This document shows positions 8,378 through 18,214 of a DNA stretch of 50,411 nt, piece after piece. Source of the DNA: Actinomycetaceae bacterium (GTDB lineage: Bacteria; Actinomycetota; Actinomycetes; Actinomycetales; Actinomycetaceae); the NCBI GenBank assembly GCA_012516575.1, contig JAAYWS010000071.1, positions 1 through 50,411 on the forward strand, in the 5' to 3' direction. Position 1 is the stretch's first letter. Every line of letters begins with the position of its first letter. A program made the translations under genes and the position numbers. The notes under the pieces were generated by a model that saw only the letters and a list, made by a program, of their open reading frames with translations, did no database searches and was not told the origin of the DNA.

Positions 8378-8490
8378 AGGCGGTTCTTGCGAACCGGTGG
8401 TTCATTCAAACCTGCAACTTTTTCAAGCGAGCAGTTCTCCTGAACCTGCTGATTCTCGCAAACTTGTGGTTCGCTCAAATCAACGAAATG

Positions 8491-8610
8491 TTACTCTACC
8501 GGATCGGTGACTTGATGCCAAGTAGCTTGGCGATGGACAAGTTCCGTAACTTTCAAGAAGGCGGCGTATCCGCCTACCACTGCGAGCGATCCGATAATGA
8601 ATTTTTTCAT
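8491..8610 (-). CDS. DLW-39 family small protein (39 codons)
   Basis: A 39-residue reading frame begins MKKFIIGSLAVVGGYAAF and ends HQVTDPVE. The ATG at 8610 has an excellent ribosome-binding site (GGAAGGAGAAGAA). It has a short N-terminal hydrophobic segment (residues 4-18) that could anchor it in the membrane. Position between tRNA-Ile and tRNA-Ala downstream of gyrA, the length and the ending TDPVE fit the actinobacterial DLW-39 family, whose function is unknown. The name-giving DLW is replaced by ATW here (residues 30-32). The assignment rests on position and pattern rather than on a profile search. Confidence 0.75.
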   Translation of the reverse strand: MKKFIIGSLAVVGGYAAFLKVTELVHRQATWHQVTDPVE

Positions 8611-8632
8611 TTCTTCTCCTTCCGCAGTAGCG

Positions 8633-8706
8633 TGGGCCTAGGTGGACTCGAACCACCGACCTCTACATTATCAGTGTAGCGCTCTAACCGACTGAGCTAT
8701 AGGCCC
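8633..8706 (-). tRNA. tRNA-Ile (anticodon GAT)
   Basis: 74 nt with no encoded CCA. Acceptor stem GGGCCTA pairs with TAGGCCC, the D-arm is GCTCAGTCGGTTAGAGC, the anticodon stem-loop is CTACA-CTGATAA-TGTAG (anticodon GAT), and the T-arm is GGTGGTTCGAGTCCACC. It lies downstream of gyrA and the DUF3566 gene, as in mycobacteria. Confidence 0.97.
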
Positions 8707-8881
8707 TCCGCACCATCACGGTGCCGAACTAGATTAACTCACTTTGCGACCGATCTTCAAACTCATTTGACCCCAAGCGCTACATGTCACATTTCCAGTT
8801 GCCTGCCGGTTTCAAACAGGCCGCCGCAGTAGGACTTTCGTAATGCTTTTCGAGATTTGAAAATCGTATCTGCGAGTCGCT

Positions 8882-9517
8882 TTATTCGTCGGTCACCATA
8901 ATGTGCATGCCGCCCACAAGGGTGGCAATCACGTTATAAATAATCGCCATCAACGTGCCAAACGCCGTCATAAGCACGATTTCTACCACGCCAACAACCA
9001 CCGCAAACGACAGCACGCGCCCAAACTCCATGAACTGTCCAAGCTTGAGCAAGGACTCCGAGTTCAAGGTCACAAGCAGGTCATTAATCTGCGCCCACAC
9101 GTGCATTTTGTCGAGCACAAACCACAAGATCATGGCCGCAATTACGATCATAATGCCCACCGCAACCGAGATCAGGAACGACAGCTTCAACGCCGACCAC
9201 GGATCGACGCGTGATACCGTCATCCGCACCCGACGAATCCCCACTTCCTTTTTCGCCACTGGATTCGCTACCGGTTTCGAGGCCATCGCGTCCGCCGCGG
9301 CAGTTTTAACAGCCGCAGTGCTCGCTTCCTGCGCTACCTTCGTATCCGATAGCTTCGGAAACGGCGGAACCGACGCAGGCGGCGCTGCAACCTTAGTCTC
9401 CATAGCATCTGGGGTAGCAGCACTCTCCTCCGGCGATGCGGGCGTCTCAGCAGAAACAGCCTGCGGCTCATCCGGGGTCGCTACGGTGTTCTCCGCGGTT
9501 TCGGGCTCGTTGCTCAT
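8882..9517 (-). CDS. DUF3566 transmembrane protein
   Basis: A membrane protein of unknown function that almost always follows gyrA in actinobacteria. 211 residues: an acidic Ala/Pro/Thr-rich disordered N-terminus (about 1-95), then the DUF3566 domain starting RRVRMTVSRVDPWSALKLSF, with two membrane segments (SVAVGIMIVIAAMILWFVL and a second near LSFAVVVGVVEIVLMTAFG). The ATG at 9517 has GGAG seven bases upstream; the ATG at 9523 is too close to it. The gene starts 67 bases after the gyrA stop and is probably co-transcribed. Confidence 0.92.
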   Translation of the reverse strand: MSNEPETAENTVATPDEPQAVSAETPASPEESAATPDAMETKVAAPPASVPPFPKLSDTKVAQEASTAAVKTAAADAMASKPVANPVAKKEVGIRRVRMTVSRVDPWSALKLSFLISVAVGIMIVIAAMILWFVLDKMHVWAQINDLLVTLNSESLLKLGQFMEFGRVLSFAVVVGVVEIVLMTAFGTLMAIIYNVIATLVGGMHIMVTDE

Positions 9518-9584
9518 GTGCATTCTCCATTACCTTTTGTCGCTAAGAATGACGCTACCGTGTATTCTACGACGGCGGCTACTT

Positions 9585-12224
9585 TCATATCGATTTTTGG
9601 TTTTCAGTTTTTTCATCGACGACGTCGGCACCTTCCAGAACGTCAGTCGCGGCAGGTACGTCGGCAGCTTCCGAAACGCCGGCACCTTCCGGAACGTCAC
9701 TACCTTCCGGTACCTCAGTTTGTTCCGTGTCCTCGCCGGCCTCGTCGTCTTCGTCCTTTTCAAGATTCAGCGCAACAGAAATAATTGTGTCGCCGTCATC
9801 CGGGGTTGCAAACTTGACCCCTTGCGTGTTGCGGCCAGTGGTATTAACTTCATCAACCGCGGAGCGCACAACCTTGCCCGAACCCATAATGGACAGGACC
9901 TCGTCGCCGTCGTTCACGATTAACGCGCCCACCAGATTTCCGCGGGCCTCGACGATCTTAACCGCCTTGATTCCCAGGCCACCACGATTCTGAACACGAT
10001 ATTCGTCAATATCAGTGCGCTTAGCGTAACCGCCTTCGGTAACCACGAAGAGCTGGGAACCTTCCGAAACCACGTCCATCGTCAACAGCGAATCGCCCTT
10101 GCGGAACTTCATACCGGTAACACCAGAGGTTGCCCGGCCCATCGGCCGTAGCGCCTCATCCGTGCCGGTAAACCGCAACGACTGGCCAAACTCGGAAACC
10201 AAAATCAGGTCGTCGCCTTCATTCATTAACCGCGCGGAAACCACCTGATCACAGTTGCCGTCGTCGTCCTCGCGCAGCTTGATCGCGATCAGTCCGCCGG
10301 TACGAGTCGAATCATAAGCATCGAGTCGGGTCTTCTTCACCAAACCAGACTTAGTCGCTAACACAAGGTAATCGGCCTGATCATAAGACCGCAGAGAAAT
10401 CGCCGAAGCAATTCGCTCATCTGGCTGGAATTCGAGCAGGTTCGCAATATGCTGGCCCTTAGACTCACGCGAACCCTCGGGCATCTCATAGCCCTTAATC
10501 CGGTACACGCGGCCCATATTGGTGAAGAACAAATGCCAGTCGTGCGTAGAAGCAATACCGAAATGTTCTACAACATCGTCGGCCCGCAGCGTCGTACCTT
10601 TCACGCCCTTACCGCCGCGGTGTTGCGCCCGGTATTCCGACACCTTCGTGCGCTTAACGAACCCGGAACGGGTAATAGTGACGACGACGTCTTCTTCTGG
10701 GATGAGGTCTTCCACTGACATTTCGCCGTCGAAAGGTTTGATTTCGGTACGGCGATCGTCACCGTACTTGTCCACAATCACCGCGAGCTCTTCGGAAACG
10801 ATCATGCGCTGGCGTTCTGGTTTGGCCAGAATATCGAGGTAATCAGCACGCAAGGCGAGTTTTTCGTCGCGCTCATCGAGGATCTTCTGCCGTTCCAAAG
10901 CAGCCAGACGACGCAGTTGCATTGCCAAAATATGGTCGGCTTGAATCTCGTTAATATCGAGCAGTTCAATCAGTCCGGTGCGCGCGATATCCACCGTGGC
11001 CGAGCTGCGGATTAGCGCAATAACCTCGTCCAACATGTCGAGAGCCTTAACTAAGCCCTCCAGGATCATGAGCCGTTCTTCGACCTTGCGCAAACGGAAT
11101 TCGGTGCGACGGCGAATCACATCAATCTGGTGCATCACCCAGTAGTGCACGAAACCGTCCAATGACAGCGTGCGCGGCACCCCGTCTACCAGCGCGAGCA
11201 TGTTTGCCGGGAAATTGTTTTGCATCTGGGTGTGCTTGTACAGATTGTTAAGCACAACCTTGGGCACAGCGTCCTTCTTCAGAACGATAACGATACGCTG
11301 ACCGGCACGTCCGGAGGATTCGTCGCGAATATCCGCAATACCCGGCAGGCGGCCTTCTTTAATCCCTTCGACCATCTTGTCGAGCAGGCGGTCCGGATTG
11401 ACCTGATAGGGCAGGTCGGTAACTACCAGGCACTGACGGCCGTGGATTTCATCAACTTCCACAATCGCCCGCTGAGTAATCGAACCGTTGCCGGTCCGGT
11501 ACATCGATTCGATGCCCTTCTTACCGAGGATCGTGGCACCAGTGGGGAAGTCCGGGCCCTTAATAAAGCGCATAAGGTTCTCAAGAAGCTCTTCGCGGGT
11601 AGCTTCCGGATTTTCCAGATACCACTGGACGCCGGCAGCTACTTCGCGCAGATTATGCGGCGGAATACGGGTGGCCATACCAACCGCAATACCTTCCGAA
11701 CCATTAACCAGCAGGTTCGGGTAACGCGCAGTCAAAACCGTGGGTTCTTCAACCGATCCGTCGAAGTTAGGCGTGAAATCAACGGTTCCTTCGTTAATAT
11801 CGCGCACCATTTCCACAGCGAGCGGGGACATGCGAGCCTCTGTGTAACGCGCGGCAGCCGCACCCAGATCACCAGCGGTTCCAAAGTTTCCTTGACCGGA
11901 AACAAGCGGGTAACGCATCGCCCACGGTTGAACCATGCGCACCATCGTGTCGTAAATCGCGGCGTCGCCGTGCGGGTGGAAATGACCCATAACGTCGCCA
12001 ACAATCTTTACCGACTTGGAAAACGATGAGTCCGGGCGGTAACCGCCATCCCACATTGCATAGATAACGCGGCGATGGACTGGTTTCAGACCGTCACGCA
12101 CATCCGGCAGGGCACGTCCGACGATAACGGACATGGCATAGTCGAGGTAGGACGTTTCCATCTCTCGCTGGAGGTCGACGTCCTTAATAAATCCGTGGTT
12201 GTATTCTTTGACTTCTTCGCTCAT
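9585..12224 (-). CDS. gyrA: DNA gyrase subunit A
   Basis: Breakage-reunion subunit of DNA gyrase. 879 residues with the catalytic tyrosine in [10 protein letters not shown] (Tyr127) and six-bladed C-terminal repeats, including GRxxxGVKG-like turns (GGKGVKG is the GyrA box). The quinolone-determining segment reads [15 protein letters not shown], with Ala88 at the position of E. coli Ser83. The C-terminal tail (about 835-879) is acidic and made of loosely repeated VPEGSDV/VPEGAGV units ahead of a Lys-rich end. The ATG at 12224 has AAGGAG, which overlaps the gyrB stop; spacing to gyrB is 11 bases, so the two are co-transcribed. Confidence 0.98.
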   Translation of the reverse strand: MSEEVKEYNHGFIKDVDLQREMETSYLDYAMSVIVGRALPDVRDGLKPVHRRVIYAMWDGGYRPDSSFSKSVKIVGDVMGHFHPHGDAAIYDTMVRMVQPWAMRYPLVSGQGNFGTAGDLGAAAARYTEARMSPLAVEMVRDINEGTVDFTPNFDGSVEEPTVLTARYPNLLVNGSEGIAVGMATRIPPHNLREVAAGVQWYLENPEATREELLENLMRFIKGPDFPTGATILGKKGIESMYRTGNGSITQRAIVEVDEIHGRQCLVVTDLPYQVNPDRLLDKMVEGIKEGRLPGIADIRDESSGRAGQRIVIVLKKDAVPKVVLNNLYKHTQMQNNFPANMLALVDGVPRTLSLDGFVHYWVMHQIDVIRRRTEFRLRKVEERLMILEGLVKALDMLDEVIALIRSSATVDIARTGLIELLDINEIQADHILAMQLRRLAALERQKILDERDEKLALRADYLDILAKPERQRMIVSEELAVIVDKYGDDRRTEIKPFDGEMSVEDLIPEEDVVVTITRSGFVKRTKVSEYRAQHRGGKGVKGTTLRADDVVEHFGIASTHDWHLFFTNMGRVYRIKGYEMPEGSRESKGQHIANLLEFQPDERIASAISLRSYDQADYLVLATKSGLVKKTRLDAYDSTRTGGLIAIKLREDDDGNCDQVVSARLMNEGDDLILVSEFGQSLRFTGTDEALRPMGRATSGVTGMKFRKGDSLLTMDVVSEGSQLFVVTEGGYAKRTDIDEYRVQNRGGLGIKAVKIVEARGNLVGALIVNDGDEVLSIMGSGKVVRSAVDEVNTTGRNTQGVKFATPDDGDTIISVALNLEKDEDDEAGEDTEQTEVPEGSDVPEGAGVSEAADVPAATDVLEGADVVDEKTENQKSI

Positions 12225-12235
12225 GAGAATGCTCC

Positions 12236-14296
12236 TTAAATATCGAGGAAGCGCACGTCGTGAGCGTTGCGCTGAATAAAGCTACGGCGGGACACAACAT
12301 CTTCACCCATAAGCACCGAGAAGGTTTCATCAGTAGCGGCAGCTTCGCCAATAGAGACCCGCTTCAAGGTTCGCGTTTCCGGATTCATGGTGGTGTCCCA
12401 CAGTTCCGAATCGTTCATCTCACCCAGACCCTTGTATCGCTGGATGCCCTGACCTTCGGCCTTCGGCAAACGCTTACCCGCTGCCAAACCTGCCTCGAGC
12501 ACTTCGTCGCGTTCTTTATCGGAGAAGACGTATTCATGCTCGGCATTCGTCCATTTAATGCGGTACAGCGGCGGCATAGCCAAGTAAATATAGCCTTGCT
12601 CGACCAGCGGCCGCATATAACGGTAAACCAGCGTGAGTAGCAAGGTGGCAATATGCTGGCCGTCCACATCGGCGTCGGCCATGAAAATAATTTTGTGGTA
12701 GCGCAGCTTGTCGATATCAAATTCTTCGCCGACGCCGGTGCCAAAGGCCGTAATAAGCCCCTGAATTGTGTCAGACGACAGCGCCCGGTCAATACGCGCC
12801 TTTTCAACGTTCAGGATCTTGCCCCGGATCGGCATAATCGCCTGATGATTCGGGTCGCGGCCGTTAACGGCCGAGCCTCCTGCCGAGTCACCCTCCACGA
12901 TGAAAATTTCGCATTCTTCCGGATTACGCGAGGTGCAATCCTTAAGCTTGCCAGGCATGGCTGCTGATTCGAGCACAGACTTGCGGCGAGTGGCTTCACG
13001 GGCCTTGCGAGCTGCAATACGGGCCGACTGCGCCTGGGTGGCCTTGCGAATAATCTCGCGGCCTTCGCTCGGATGCATGTCGAGCCAGTCGTTTAACCGG
13101 GCATACGTGGTCTGTTGGACGAAAGTGCGGGCCTCAGTATTTCCCAGCTTGGTTTTCGTCTGACCCTCGAACTGCGGTTCACCAAGCTTGACCGAAATAA
13201 CAGCGGTGAGCCCTTCACGAATATCGTCACCGGTCAGGTTCGGATCCTTGTCTTTAATAAGGTTCTTATCGCGGGCATATTTGTTAATCACCGAGGTCAA
13301 CGCCGTGCGGAAGCCTTCTTCGTGCATGCCGCCTTCGGTGGTATTAATCGTGTTAGCAAACGTGTAGAGAGCTTCCGAATAAGCACCCGTCCATTGCATT
13401 GCCACTTCGACGGAGATCATTTTTTCTTTGTCTTCAGCTTCAAAGTGGATCGGATCGGCGTGAACCGGTTCAGCTTTTTTGGTGCGGACGAGGTGGTTAA
13501 CGTAGTCGAGCAGGCCGTTGTCGTATTTGTAGGTGACTTTCGCGCGGCCGTTTTGCTCCACTTCTTCAGCGACTGCTTCGCCGGTGACCTCATCACCTTC
13601 AACAACCGCGGTTTCTCGTTCGTCAATAAGCGTGATCTTCAGACCCTTGTTGAGGAAGGCCATTTGGTGGAAACGCTTGCGCAGGGTTTCAAAATCGAAG
13701 ACGACGGTGTCGAAGATTTCTTCGTTTGGCCAGAAGGTTTGAACGGTTCCGGTGATATCGGTCGGTTCGCCTTTTTCAAGCGGGGCAACTGGCACTCCGT
13801 TCTCATAGGAAATCCGCCATACGTAACCATCGCGACGCACTTCGGTATCCATCCGGTAAGACAGTGCGTTAACCACAGAAACGCCAACGCCGTGCAAACC
13901 GCCTGATACCGCATAGGATCCCGTGCCGAATTTTCCGCCGGCGTGCAGAACCGTCATAACCACTTGAACAGCCGGTACGCCTTCGGTTGGATGCAAAGCG
14001 ACCGGGATTCCGCGCCCGTCGTCTTCTACCCGCACTCCGCCATTATCGAGCAAGGTAACTTCAATTTCGGAGGCATACCCCGCGAGGGCTTCGTCAACCG
14101 AATTGTCTACGACTTCGTACACAAGGTGGTGCAAACCGCGCTCACCAGTGGAACCGATATACATTCCCGGGCGTTTGCGGACAGCTTCTAACCCTTCGAG
14201 AACTGTAATATCGGCAGCATCATAGGACTGATCTTGGGATACCGTACCCGTTAGATGCTCTTCGTTTTCGTCGGCCATACGCTGTTCGTCAGACAC
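12236..14296 (-). CDS. gyrB: DNA gyrase subunit B
   Basis: ATPase subunit of gyrase, 686 residues. GHKL ATPase motifs are visible: [21 protein letters not shown] and [15 protein letters not shown]. The TOPRIM metal-binding region has EGDSAGGSA and [11 protein letters not shown], and the C-terminal RYKGLGEMN is conserved. The GTG at 14296 has AAGGGG upstream. It is the first gene of gyrB-gyrA; a 0.9-kb repeat-rich gap separates it from dciA, so its promoter should lie between about 14300 and 14550, where a perfect DnaA box also occurs. Confidence 0.98.
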   Translation of the reverse strand: MSDEQRMADENEEHLTGTVSQDQSYDAADITVLEGLEAVRKRPGMYIGSTGERGLHHLVYEVVDNSVDEALAGYASEIEVTLLDNGGVRVEDDGRGIPVALHPTEGVPAVQVVMTVLHAGGKFGTGSYAVSGGLHGVGVSVVNALSYRMDTEVRRDGYVWRISYENGVPVAPLEKGEPTDITGTVQTFWPNEEIFDTVVFDFETLRKRFHQMAFLNKGLKITLIDERETAVVEGDEVTGEAVAEEVEQNGRAKVTYKYDNGLLDYVNHLVRTKKAEPVHADPIHFEAEDKEKMISVEVAMQWTGAYSEALYTFANTINTTEGGMHEEGFRTALTSVINKYARDKNLIKDKDPNLTGDDIREGLTAVISVKLGEPQFEGQTKTKLGNTEARTFVQQTTYARLNDWLDMHPSEGREIIRKATQAQSARIAARKAREATRRKSVLESAAMPGKLKDCTSRNPEECEIFIVEGDSAGGSAVNGRDPNHQAIMPIRGKILNVEKARIDRALSSDTIQGLITAFGTGVGEEFDIDKLRYHKIIFMADADVDGQHIATLLLTLVYRYMRPLVEQGYIYLAMPPLYRIKWTNAEHEYVFSDKERDEVLEAGLAAGKRLPKAEGQGIQRYKGLGEMNDSELWDTTMNPETRTLKRVSIGEAAATDETFSVLMGEDVVSRRSFIQRNAHDVRFLDI

Positions 14297-14479
14297 GCCT
14301 AGAATTCCCCTTGCTAGCTCTTGTGGAACTGCTTGTTAAATGTGGCAAACGTCATAAAAAGCGATAAAATCGCTCCTAATCGCTTCAGACGCCGTTTGTG
14401 TAGGTTCCTACCATTTAGCAGATCAATCCATTATAGCGCGTTTTACAGCCTTTTTCCTGTTTTCCCGCGCGCTGTGGAC

Positions 14480-14521
14480 AGTGTGTGCACGAACGCAACT
14501 AGTGTGTGCACGAACGCAACT
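14480..14521. repeat. Exact 21-bp tandem duplication between two DnaA-box-like sites
   Basis: Units at 14480-14500 and 14501-14521 are identical (core GTGTGTGCACGAACGCAACT). They are bracketed by TGTGGACAG (14473-14481, one mismatch to a DnaA box) and TGTGGACAA (14521-14529, a perfect box), about 180-225 bases upstream of gyrB. Confidence 0.9.
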
Positions 14522-14529
14522 GTGGACAA
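14521..14529 (-). promoter_or_regulatory. Consensus DnaA box upstream of gyrB
   Basis: TGTGGACAA on the plus strand is TTGTCCACA on the minus strand, a perfect 9-mer for high-GC DnaA proteins. A role in gyrB control or DnaA titration is inferred. Confidence 0.55.
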
Positions 14530-14594
14530 AATTGGCTCTTCGCAGAGACGCATGAAATTGTTTTTGGGCCCTTCTGCTTCGAAGGACTTCTGGT

Positions 14595-14650
14595 CACTTT
14601 TTGGCCTCTAATCCCACTTTTTGGCGTCTAATCCCACTTTTTGGGCGCGG
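14595..14650. repeat. 20-bp tandem array resembling the IS terminus
   Basis: CACTTTTTGGCCTCTAATCC (14595-14614), the same with one change (14615-14634), and a partial third copy (14635-14650). The unit matches the outer end of the IS right repeat (8233-8252) in 18 of 20 positions. No transposase lies nearby. Confidence 0.85.
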
Positions 14651-14760
14651 AGGTGCCTGCTGTTGAGGTTGTGAGTGTCTAGTCGCCGCATTTTTTGGGT
14701 GCGGGAGGGAGGTTTATGACGCCTGCGCGAATTACACCTGCTTTCCCGTCCGTAAAGTCC

Positions 14761-14886
14761 CCTATGTCGGTTTTATTCTTGAGTTTTCTGAAGCATAAGA
14801 CGGACTGCGTGCATAAGTATCAACTTTTCGTACCCTCCAAGCCGTATATAGCGCTGGAGGTAGGTAAAAGTTGATACTTATGCACG
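14761..14886. repeat. Dispersed palindromic repeat, copy 1
   Basis: The core is a perfect 21-bp inverted repeat (14808-14828 and 14866-14886, arm CGTGCATAAGTATCAACTTT plus one base) around a partly self-complementary 37-base centre. The left flank (14761-14800: TATGTCGG, TTTTCTGAAGCATAAGAC) recurs at the window end. It lies in the dciA-gyrB gap. No coding sequence is evident; it looks like a miniature nonautonomous element. Confidence 0.85.
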
Positions 14887-15194
14887 GATGGAGCTGGTAT
14901 CACACCATTTAACGCCAAGACCACCACTACATGCTCGATTGTAAAGAAACATTTAAGGACTCGAAGCAGCCTAACCGACATTTTTAAGGACTCGAAGCGG
15001 CCCAGCCGACTGTTTTGGCGGCTGAAAACCCTGCTGATCGTTAAAACCGGAGCGCACCTCAATATTTCGTCTAACGAAACCGACAAACCGCTAAATTCCG
15101 GTATCAGAAAACCTCCTCGAAGCAAAAACCTCCTCGAAGCAAGAAGATTCAAAAACAACTACACGCTTATCTTCGAAGAGCCACAAAATTGCTA

Positions 15195-15782
15195 CTAACT
15201 GTATGTATCGCGTGGCCCGCGTCCGGGAACTGACAAACGCCCATGTTTCCACGAGGGCACATGCGGACCTTGAATGACAATCTCTTTAACCACGCCTTCC
15301 CCGAGTTCGTGTGCCAACCGTTGATCCAAATGGGCCGCGAGCGCACGTAGCTGAGTCTCCCAGGCAACCGAACGCGCTTTTAACGTCAACACTCCATCAA
15401 CACTGAAATCCACCACGGCACAATTGGCAGCCACGGCATCCCCCACAATTTCCGACCATCGGTTAGCTACTTGTGCCACGTCCAGCCGGGTTTTCCACCC
15501 GCGTTCAGCAATTGTTTTGTTCAATAGCGTTCCGAGCAACTTGGGATCACGCGATGATGGACGGGCTCCGGAGCCCACATCTTGTCCCGGACTGACGACG
15601 AGCGGCGCTTCCCCGATCGGTTCGGGCCGTTCGGCTTTGATTTCAAGATTGGCATCGATGCGACGCCGTACCCATCCGCGCGCTTCGGCCATGTACCGCG
15701 CCCGTTCAAGAGCCTGCAGCGGTAACAGATCTCCGTATTTTTCGGCCGCCCGCGCCCGCGCCCGCTTAATCGCTTCACTCAT
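15195..15782 (-). CDS. dciA: Helicase-loader protein DciA (DUF721)
   Basis: DUF721/DciA proteins help load the replicative helicase DnaB in bacteria lacking DnaC or DnaI; the mycobacterial homologue occupies the same slot after recF. 195 residues: a basic N-terminal stretch (IKRARARAAEKYG), then the DUF721 domain at about 100-190 (TLLNKTIAERGWKTRLDVAQVANRWSEIVGDAVAAN is its core in shortened form: GWKTRLDV…WSEIVGDAVA, followed by LRALAAHLDQRL). The ATG at 15782 overlaps the recF stop by 8 bases (ATGAGTGA), indicating translational coupling. Confidence 0.92.
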   Translation of the reverse strand: MSEAIKRARARAAEKYGDLLPLQALERARYMAEARGWVRRRIDANLEIKAERPEPIGEAPLVVSPGQDVGSGARPSSRDPKLLGTLLNKTIAERGWKTRLDVAQVANRWSEIVGDAVAANCAVVDFSVDGVLTLKARSVAWETQLRALAAHLDQRLAHELGEGVVKEIVIQGPHVPSWKHGRLSVPGRGPRDTYS

Positions 15783-17013
15783 CGGACTCGTCCATCCGTT
15801 CAACGGTTCCGTTGTGGACTAAGAATCGTGTGCCGGTCAGTTCGAGTGGCAGGTCATCGCCCACAGCCGCAGTGACGAAAACTTGTTCGGCTTCTGCGAC
15901 GATTCCGGCCAGTCGGGTACGACGCCGGGCATCAAGTTCCGCAAAAACATCGTCTAAAATCAGGATTGGTTCGCCATCATTAGCCCAATCCCCAGATTCG
16001 TCTTCACGCATAAGTTGCCACGATCCTAGGCGCAGCGACAGTGCATAAGACCATGATTCTCCATGCGAAGCATAACCTTTTGCGGGCAGGGTGCCAAGGC
16101 TGAGTATCATATCGTCTCGGTGTGGGCCGACCAGATTAACCCCACGATTAATTTCATCATCACGGTGTGCCGCTAGAGCCTCGAGCATTCGACGTTCACT
16201 TAATTCCACGTCCATGAGCTCAGCTTCGTGGCTGTCAATCTGGCGTACTATTTCGCCAGTATCATCCCCAGCAATGAGCGCTATATCGGGCACTGACCAG
16301 TTCAAACGCTGATCTACGTTACATAGATAGTCGATTCGTGCGTTCCCTTTTCCACCGGATACTTCCCGGTAGTAATGTTCCACATGCGGGCGGAGCTGGG
16401 AAATAATTGCTGCCCTTTGCGCAATAATCCGGGCTCCATGTCGAGCTAGCTGAGCATCAAAAATCCCTAATGTGGTTTCATCAACGAATCCGCCTCGTCG
16501 CCGCGCTTTTTGCATAGTTTTTAGCAGGGCTGCTCGCTGGCGTAACACCTTGTCATAATCACTTTTCACCCCGCCCATCCGCGGACGAAACTGGACCATC
16601 ACATCGTCGAGGAAACGGCGTCGCTCTCCAGGATCACCTTTCACCAACGACAAATCCTCCGGCGCAAAAACCACTGCGCGCACGATTCCCAATAGCTCTG
16701 CCGGGCGCACATTCCCACGATTAAGCCGTGCCCGATTCGCGCGCCCCGCGAGAATTTCAATATCGAGCGTCGTCGGCGATTCTCCGTGAAAAACTTTCGC
16801 ACGAATAACCCCGGCATTTGCTCCTTGCCTGACCAGTGCGGCGTCGGCCGATACCCGGTGGGATGAAAACGTCGCCAAATATCCGATAGCTTCCACCAGA
16901 TTTGTTTTTCCCTGGCCATTTTCCCCAATAAACGTGGTTACACCGGGTGAAAATGAAAGCACCACCTCGCGATATGAACGAAAATCGTTCAACGCAAGAT
17001 CAGACAGGTACAC
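15775..17013 (-). CDS. recF: DNA replication and repair protein RecF
   Basis: SMC-like ATPase that helps load RecA at gapped DNA. 412 residues: Walker A GENGQGKT (residues 30-37), the RecF motif VVFAPEDLSLVKGDPGERRRFLD, the signature region NLVGPHRDDM and Walker B LILDDVFAELDARRR with D-loop. The GTG at 17013 has AAAGGA six bases upstream. It lies 70 bases after dnaN and is coupled to dciA. Confidence 0.97.
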   Translation of the reverse strand: MYLSDLALNDFRSYREVVLSFSPGVTTFIGENGQGKTNLVEAIGYLATFSSHRVSADAALVRQGANAGVIRAKVFHGESPTTLDIEILAGRANRARLNRGNVRPAELLGIVRAVVFAPEDLSLVKGDPGERRRFLDDVMVQFRPRMGGVKSDYDKVLRQRAALLKTMQKARRRGGFVDETTLGIFDAQLARHGARIIAQRAAIISQLRPHVEHYYREVSGGKGNARIDYLCNVDQRLNWSVPDIALIAGDDTGEIVRQIDSHEAELMDVELSERRMLEALAAHRDDEINRGVNLVGPHRDDMILSLGTLPAKGYASHGESWSYALSLRLGSWQLMREDESGDWANDGEPILILDDVFAELDARRRTRLAGIVAEAEQVFVTAAVGDDLPLELTGTRFLVHNGTVERMDESDE

Positions 17014-17083
17014 GTTCCATCCTTTATCACCTCACCCGCACTGTCGATATGCGGGCGGACCGGATTGAAAGCCCGGATTAAAA

Positions 17084-18214
17084 CTAGTTTGCTCCGTAGG
17101 TACGAATCGGCATGAGTAGCAACCGGAATTCTTCATCGGCTTCGCCGTCCTTATCAGCAGTCATCACGGCCGGCTTAGTCGGATGAGTTACTGCAAGGCG
17201 GACCTTGTCGCCGGTGATTGCCTGGAAACCTTCCTGCAAAAATACCGGGTTGAACGCCATTTTCAGATCGTCGCTGTGCACGTCTGCCGGCAAAGCTTCG
17301 GAAGCCTGCGCGTTATCGCCCTGACCAGCTTCAATAGTGACTTCACCTTCGGTAAAAGACAAGCGCACAGCAGCGTTCTTCTCTACCACTAGGCGCGAAC
17401 GCTTAATTGCATCGAGCATATCGAGGCGGTCCATCACCATGTAACCAGCGGTGTCTGCCGGGAACAACGAGCGGACCTGCGGGTATTCGCCGTCAATTAA
17501 TTGCACCGTGTTTTGCCTACCACCAGCAGCAAAACCGATGAGTGCGGCTGGGCCGTCATCAGATAGTGATACTTCAATTGGCCCAGCTGAGCCCAGGGAC
17601 TTCGCAATATCGAGTAAGCGCGAAGCACGCACCAAAATCCGCTTGGAAATCGTCATGTCTTCCGGATTCCACGAAATATCGCGGATCGCCAACCGGTATC
17701 GGTCAGTTGCCATAAGCGACATTTGGTCGCCTTCGATTTCAATACATACTGATACCAGCATCGGTAGCGTGTCATCATTCGATGCTGCAATAGTCGCCTG
17801 CGACACTGCTTCTAACCACTCATTGCCATCAACCGTGCCAATTACCGGTGGAAGCGCGGGAAGTTCGGTGTATTCATCGGTCGGCATGGTCTTCATGGTA
17901 AAACGCGAATTACCACATTCGATTTCCAGCTTGCCACCATCGAGGGTCAGTTCAATAGGCTTGACTGGCAGTGCACGGCAAATATCGGCAAGCAGTTTTC
18001 CGTTAACAAGTACTTCACCGGCATCTAACACATCGGCTTCAATGCCAATATGCGAGGTAATATCTGAATCTCGCGAGCCAAGCGCGATCGTACCATTTTG
18101 TGCAGCTTTAATTTTCAAGCCAGCGAGGACGGGAATAGCAGGACGATTCGGGATCGTGCGAGCCACCCAAGTGACTGCTTCTGTGAAGATGTCATGTTCG
18201 ACGATGATTTTCAC
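17084..18214 (-). CDS. dnaN: DNA polymerase III sliding clamp (beta subunit)
   Basis: Ring-shaped processivity clamp. The GTG at 18214 gives 376 residues starting MKIIVEHDIFTEAVTWVAR, matching the usual actinobacterial N-terminus, with AAAGTAGG as ribosome-binding site. A TTG at 18235 would add seven residues and is less likely. Three clamp domains fit the length; the C-terminus ends with the conserved LLLMPIRTYG. It lies in the canonical dnaA-dnaN-recF order. Confidence 0.97.
   Translation of the reverse strand: MKIIVEHDIFTEAVTWVARTIPNRPAIPVLAGLKIKAAQNGTIALGSRDSDITSHIGIEADVLDAGEVLVNGKLLADICRALPVKPIELTLDGGKLEIECGNSRFTMKTMPTDEYTELPALPPVIGTVDGNEWLEAVSQATIAASNDDTLPMLVSVCIEIEGDQMSLMATDRYRLAIRDISWNPEDMTISKRILVRASRLLDIAKSLGSAGPIEVSLSDDGPAALIGFAAGGRQNTVQLIDGEYPQVRSLFPADTAGYMVMDRLDMLDAIKRSRLVVEKNAAVRLSFTEGEVTIEAGQGDNAQASEALPADVHSDDLKMAFNPVFLQEGFQAITGDKVRLAVTHPTKPAVMTADKDGEADEEFRLLLMPIRTYGAN

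Larger units (their letters stand above)
14297..15194. other. Repeat-rich intergenic region between dciA and gyrB
   Basis: About 0.9 kb without a credible gene. Besides the 21-bp, 20-bp and palindromic repeats listed separately, it holds an imperfect 30-bp duplication around TTTAAGGACTCGAAGC (about 14950-15010) and a 17-bp duplication AAAACCTCCTCGAAGCA (15108-15124 and 15125-15141). The gyrB promoter must also be here. Confidence 0.8.

Noticed and set aside
8384..8480. Imperfect 28-bp direct repeat between tRNA-Ala and the DLW-39 gene
   Set aside because: Only 21 of 28 positions agree, which is too weak in a short gap to claim a duplication.
8955..9923. Long plus-strand frame opposite DUF3566 and gyrA
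   Set aside because: It is antisense to two well-supported genes and its composition mirrors them; no motif of its own.
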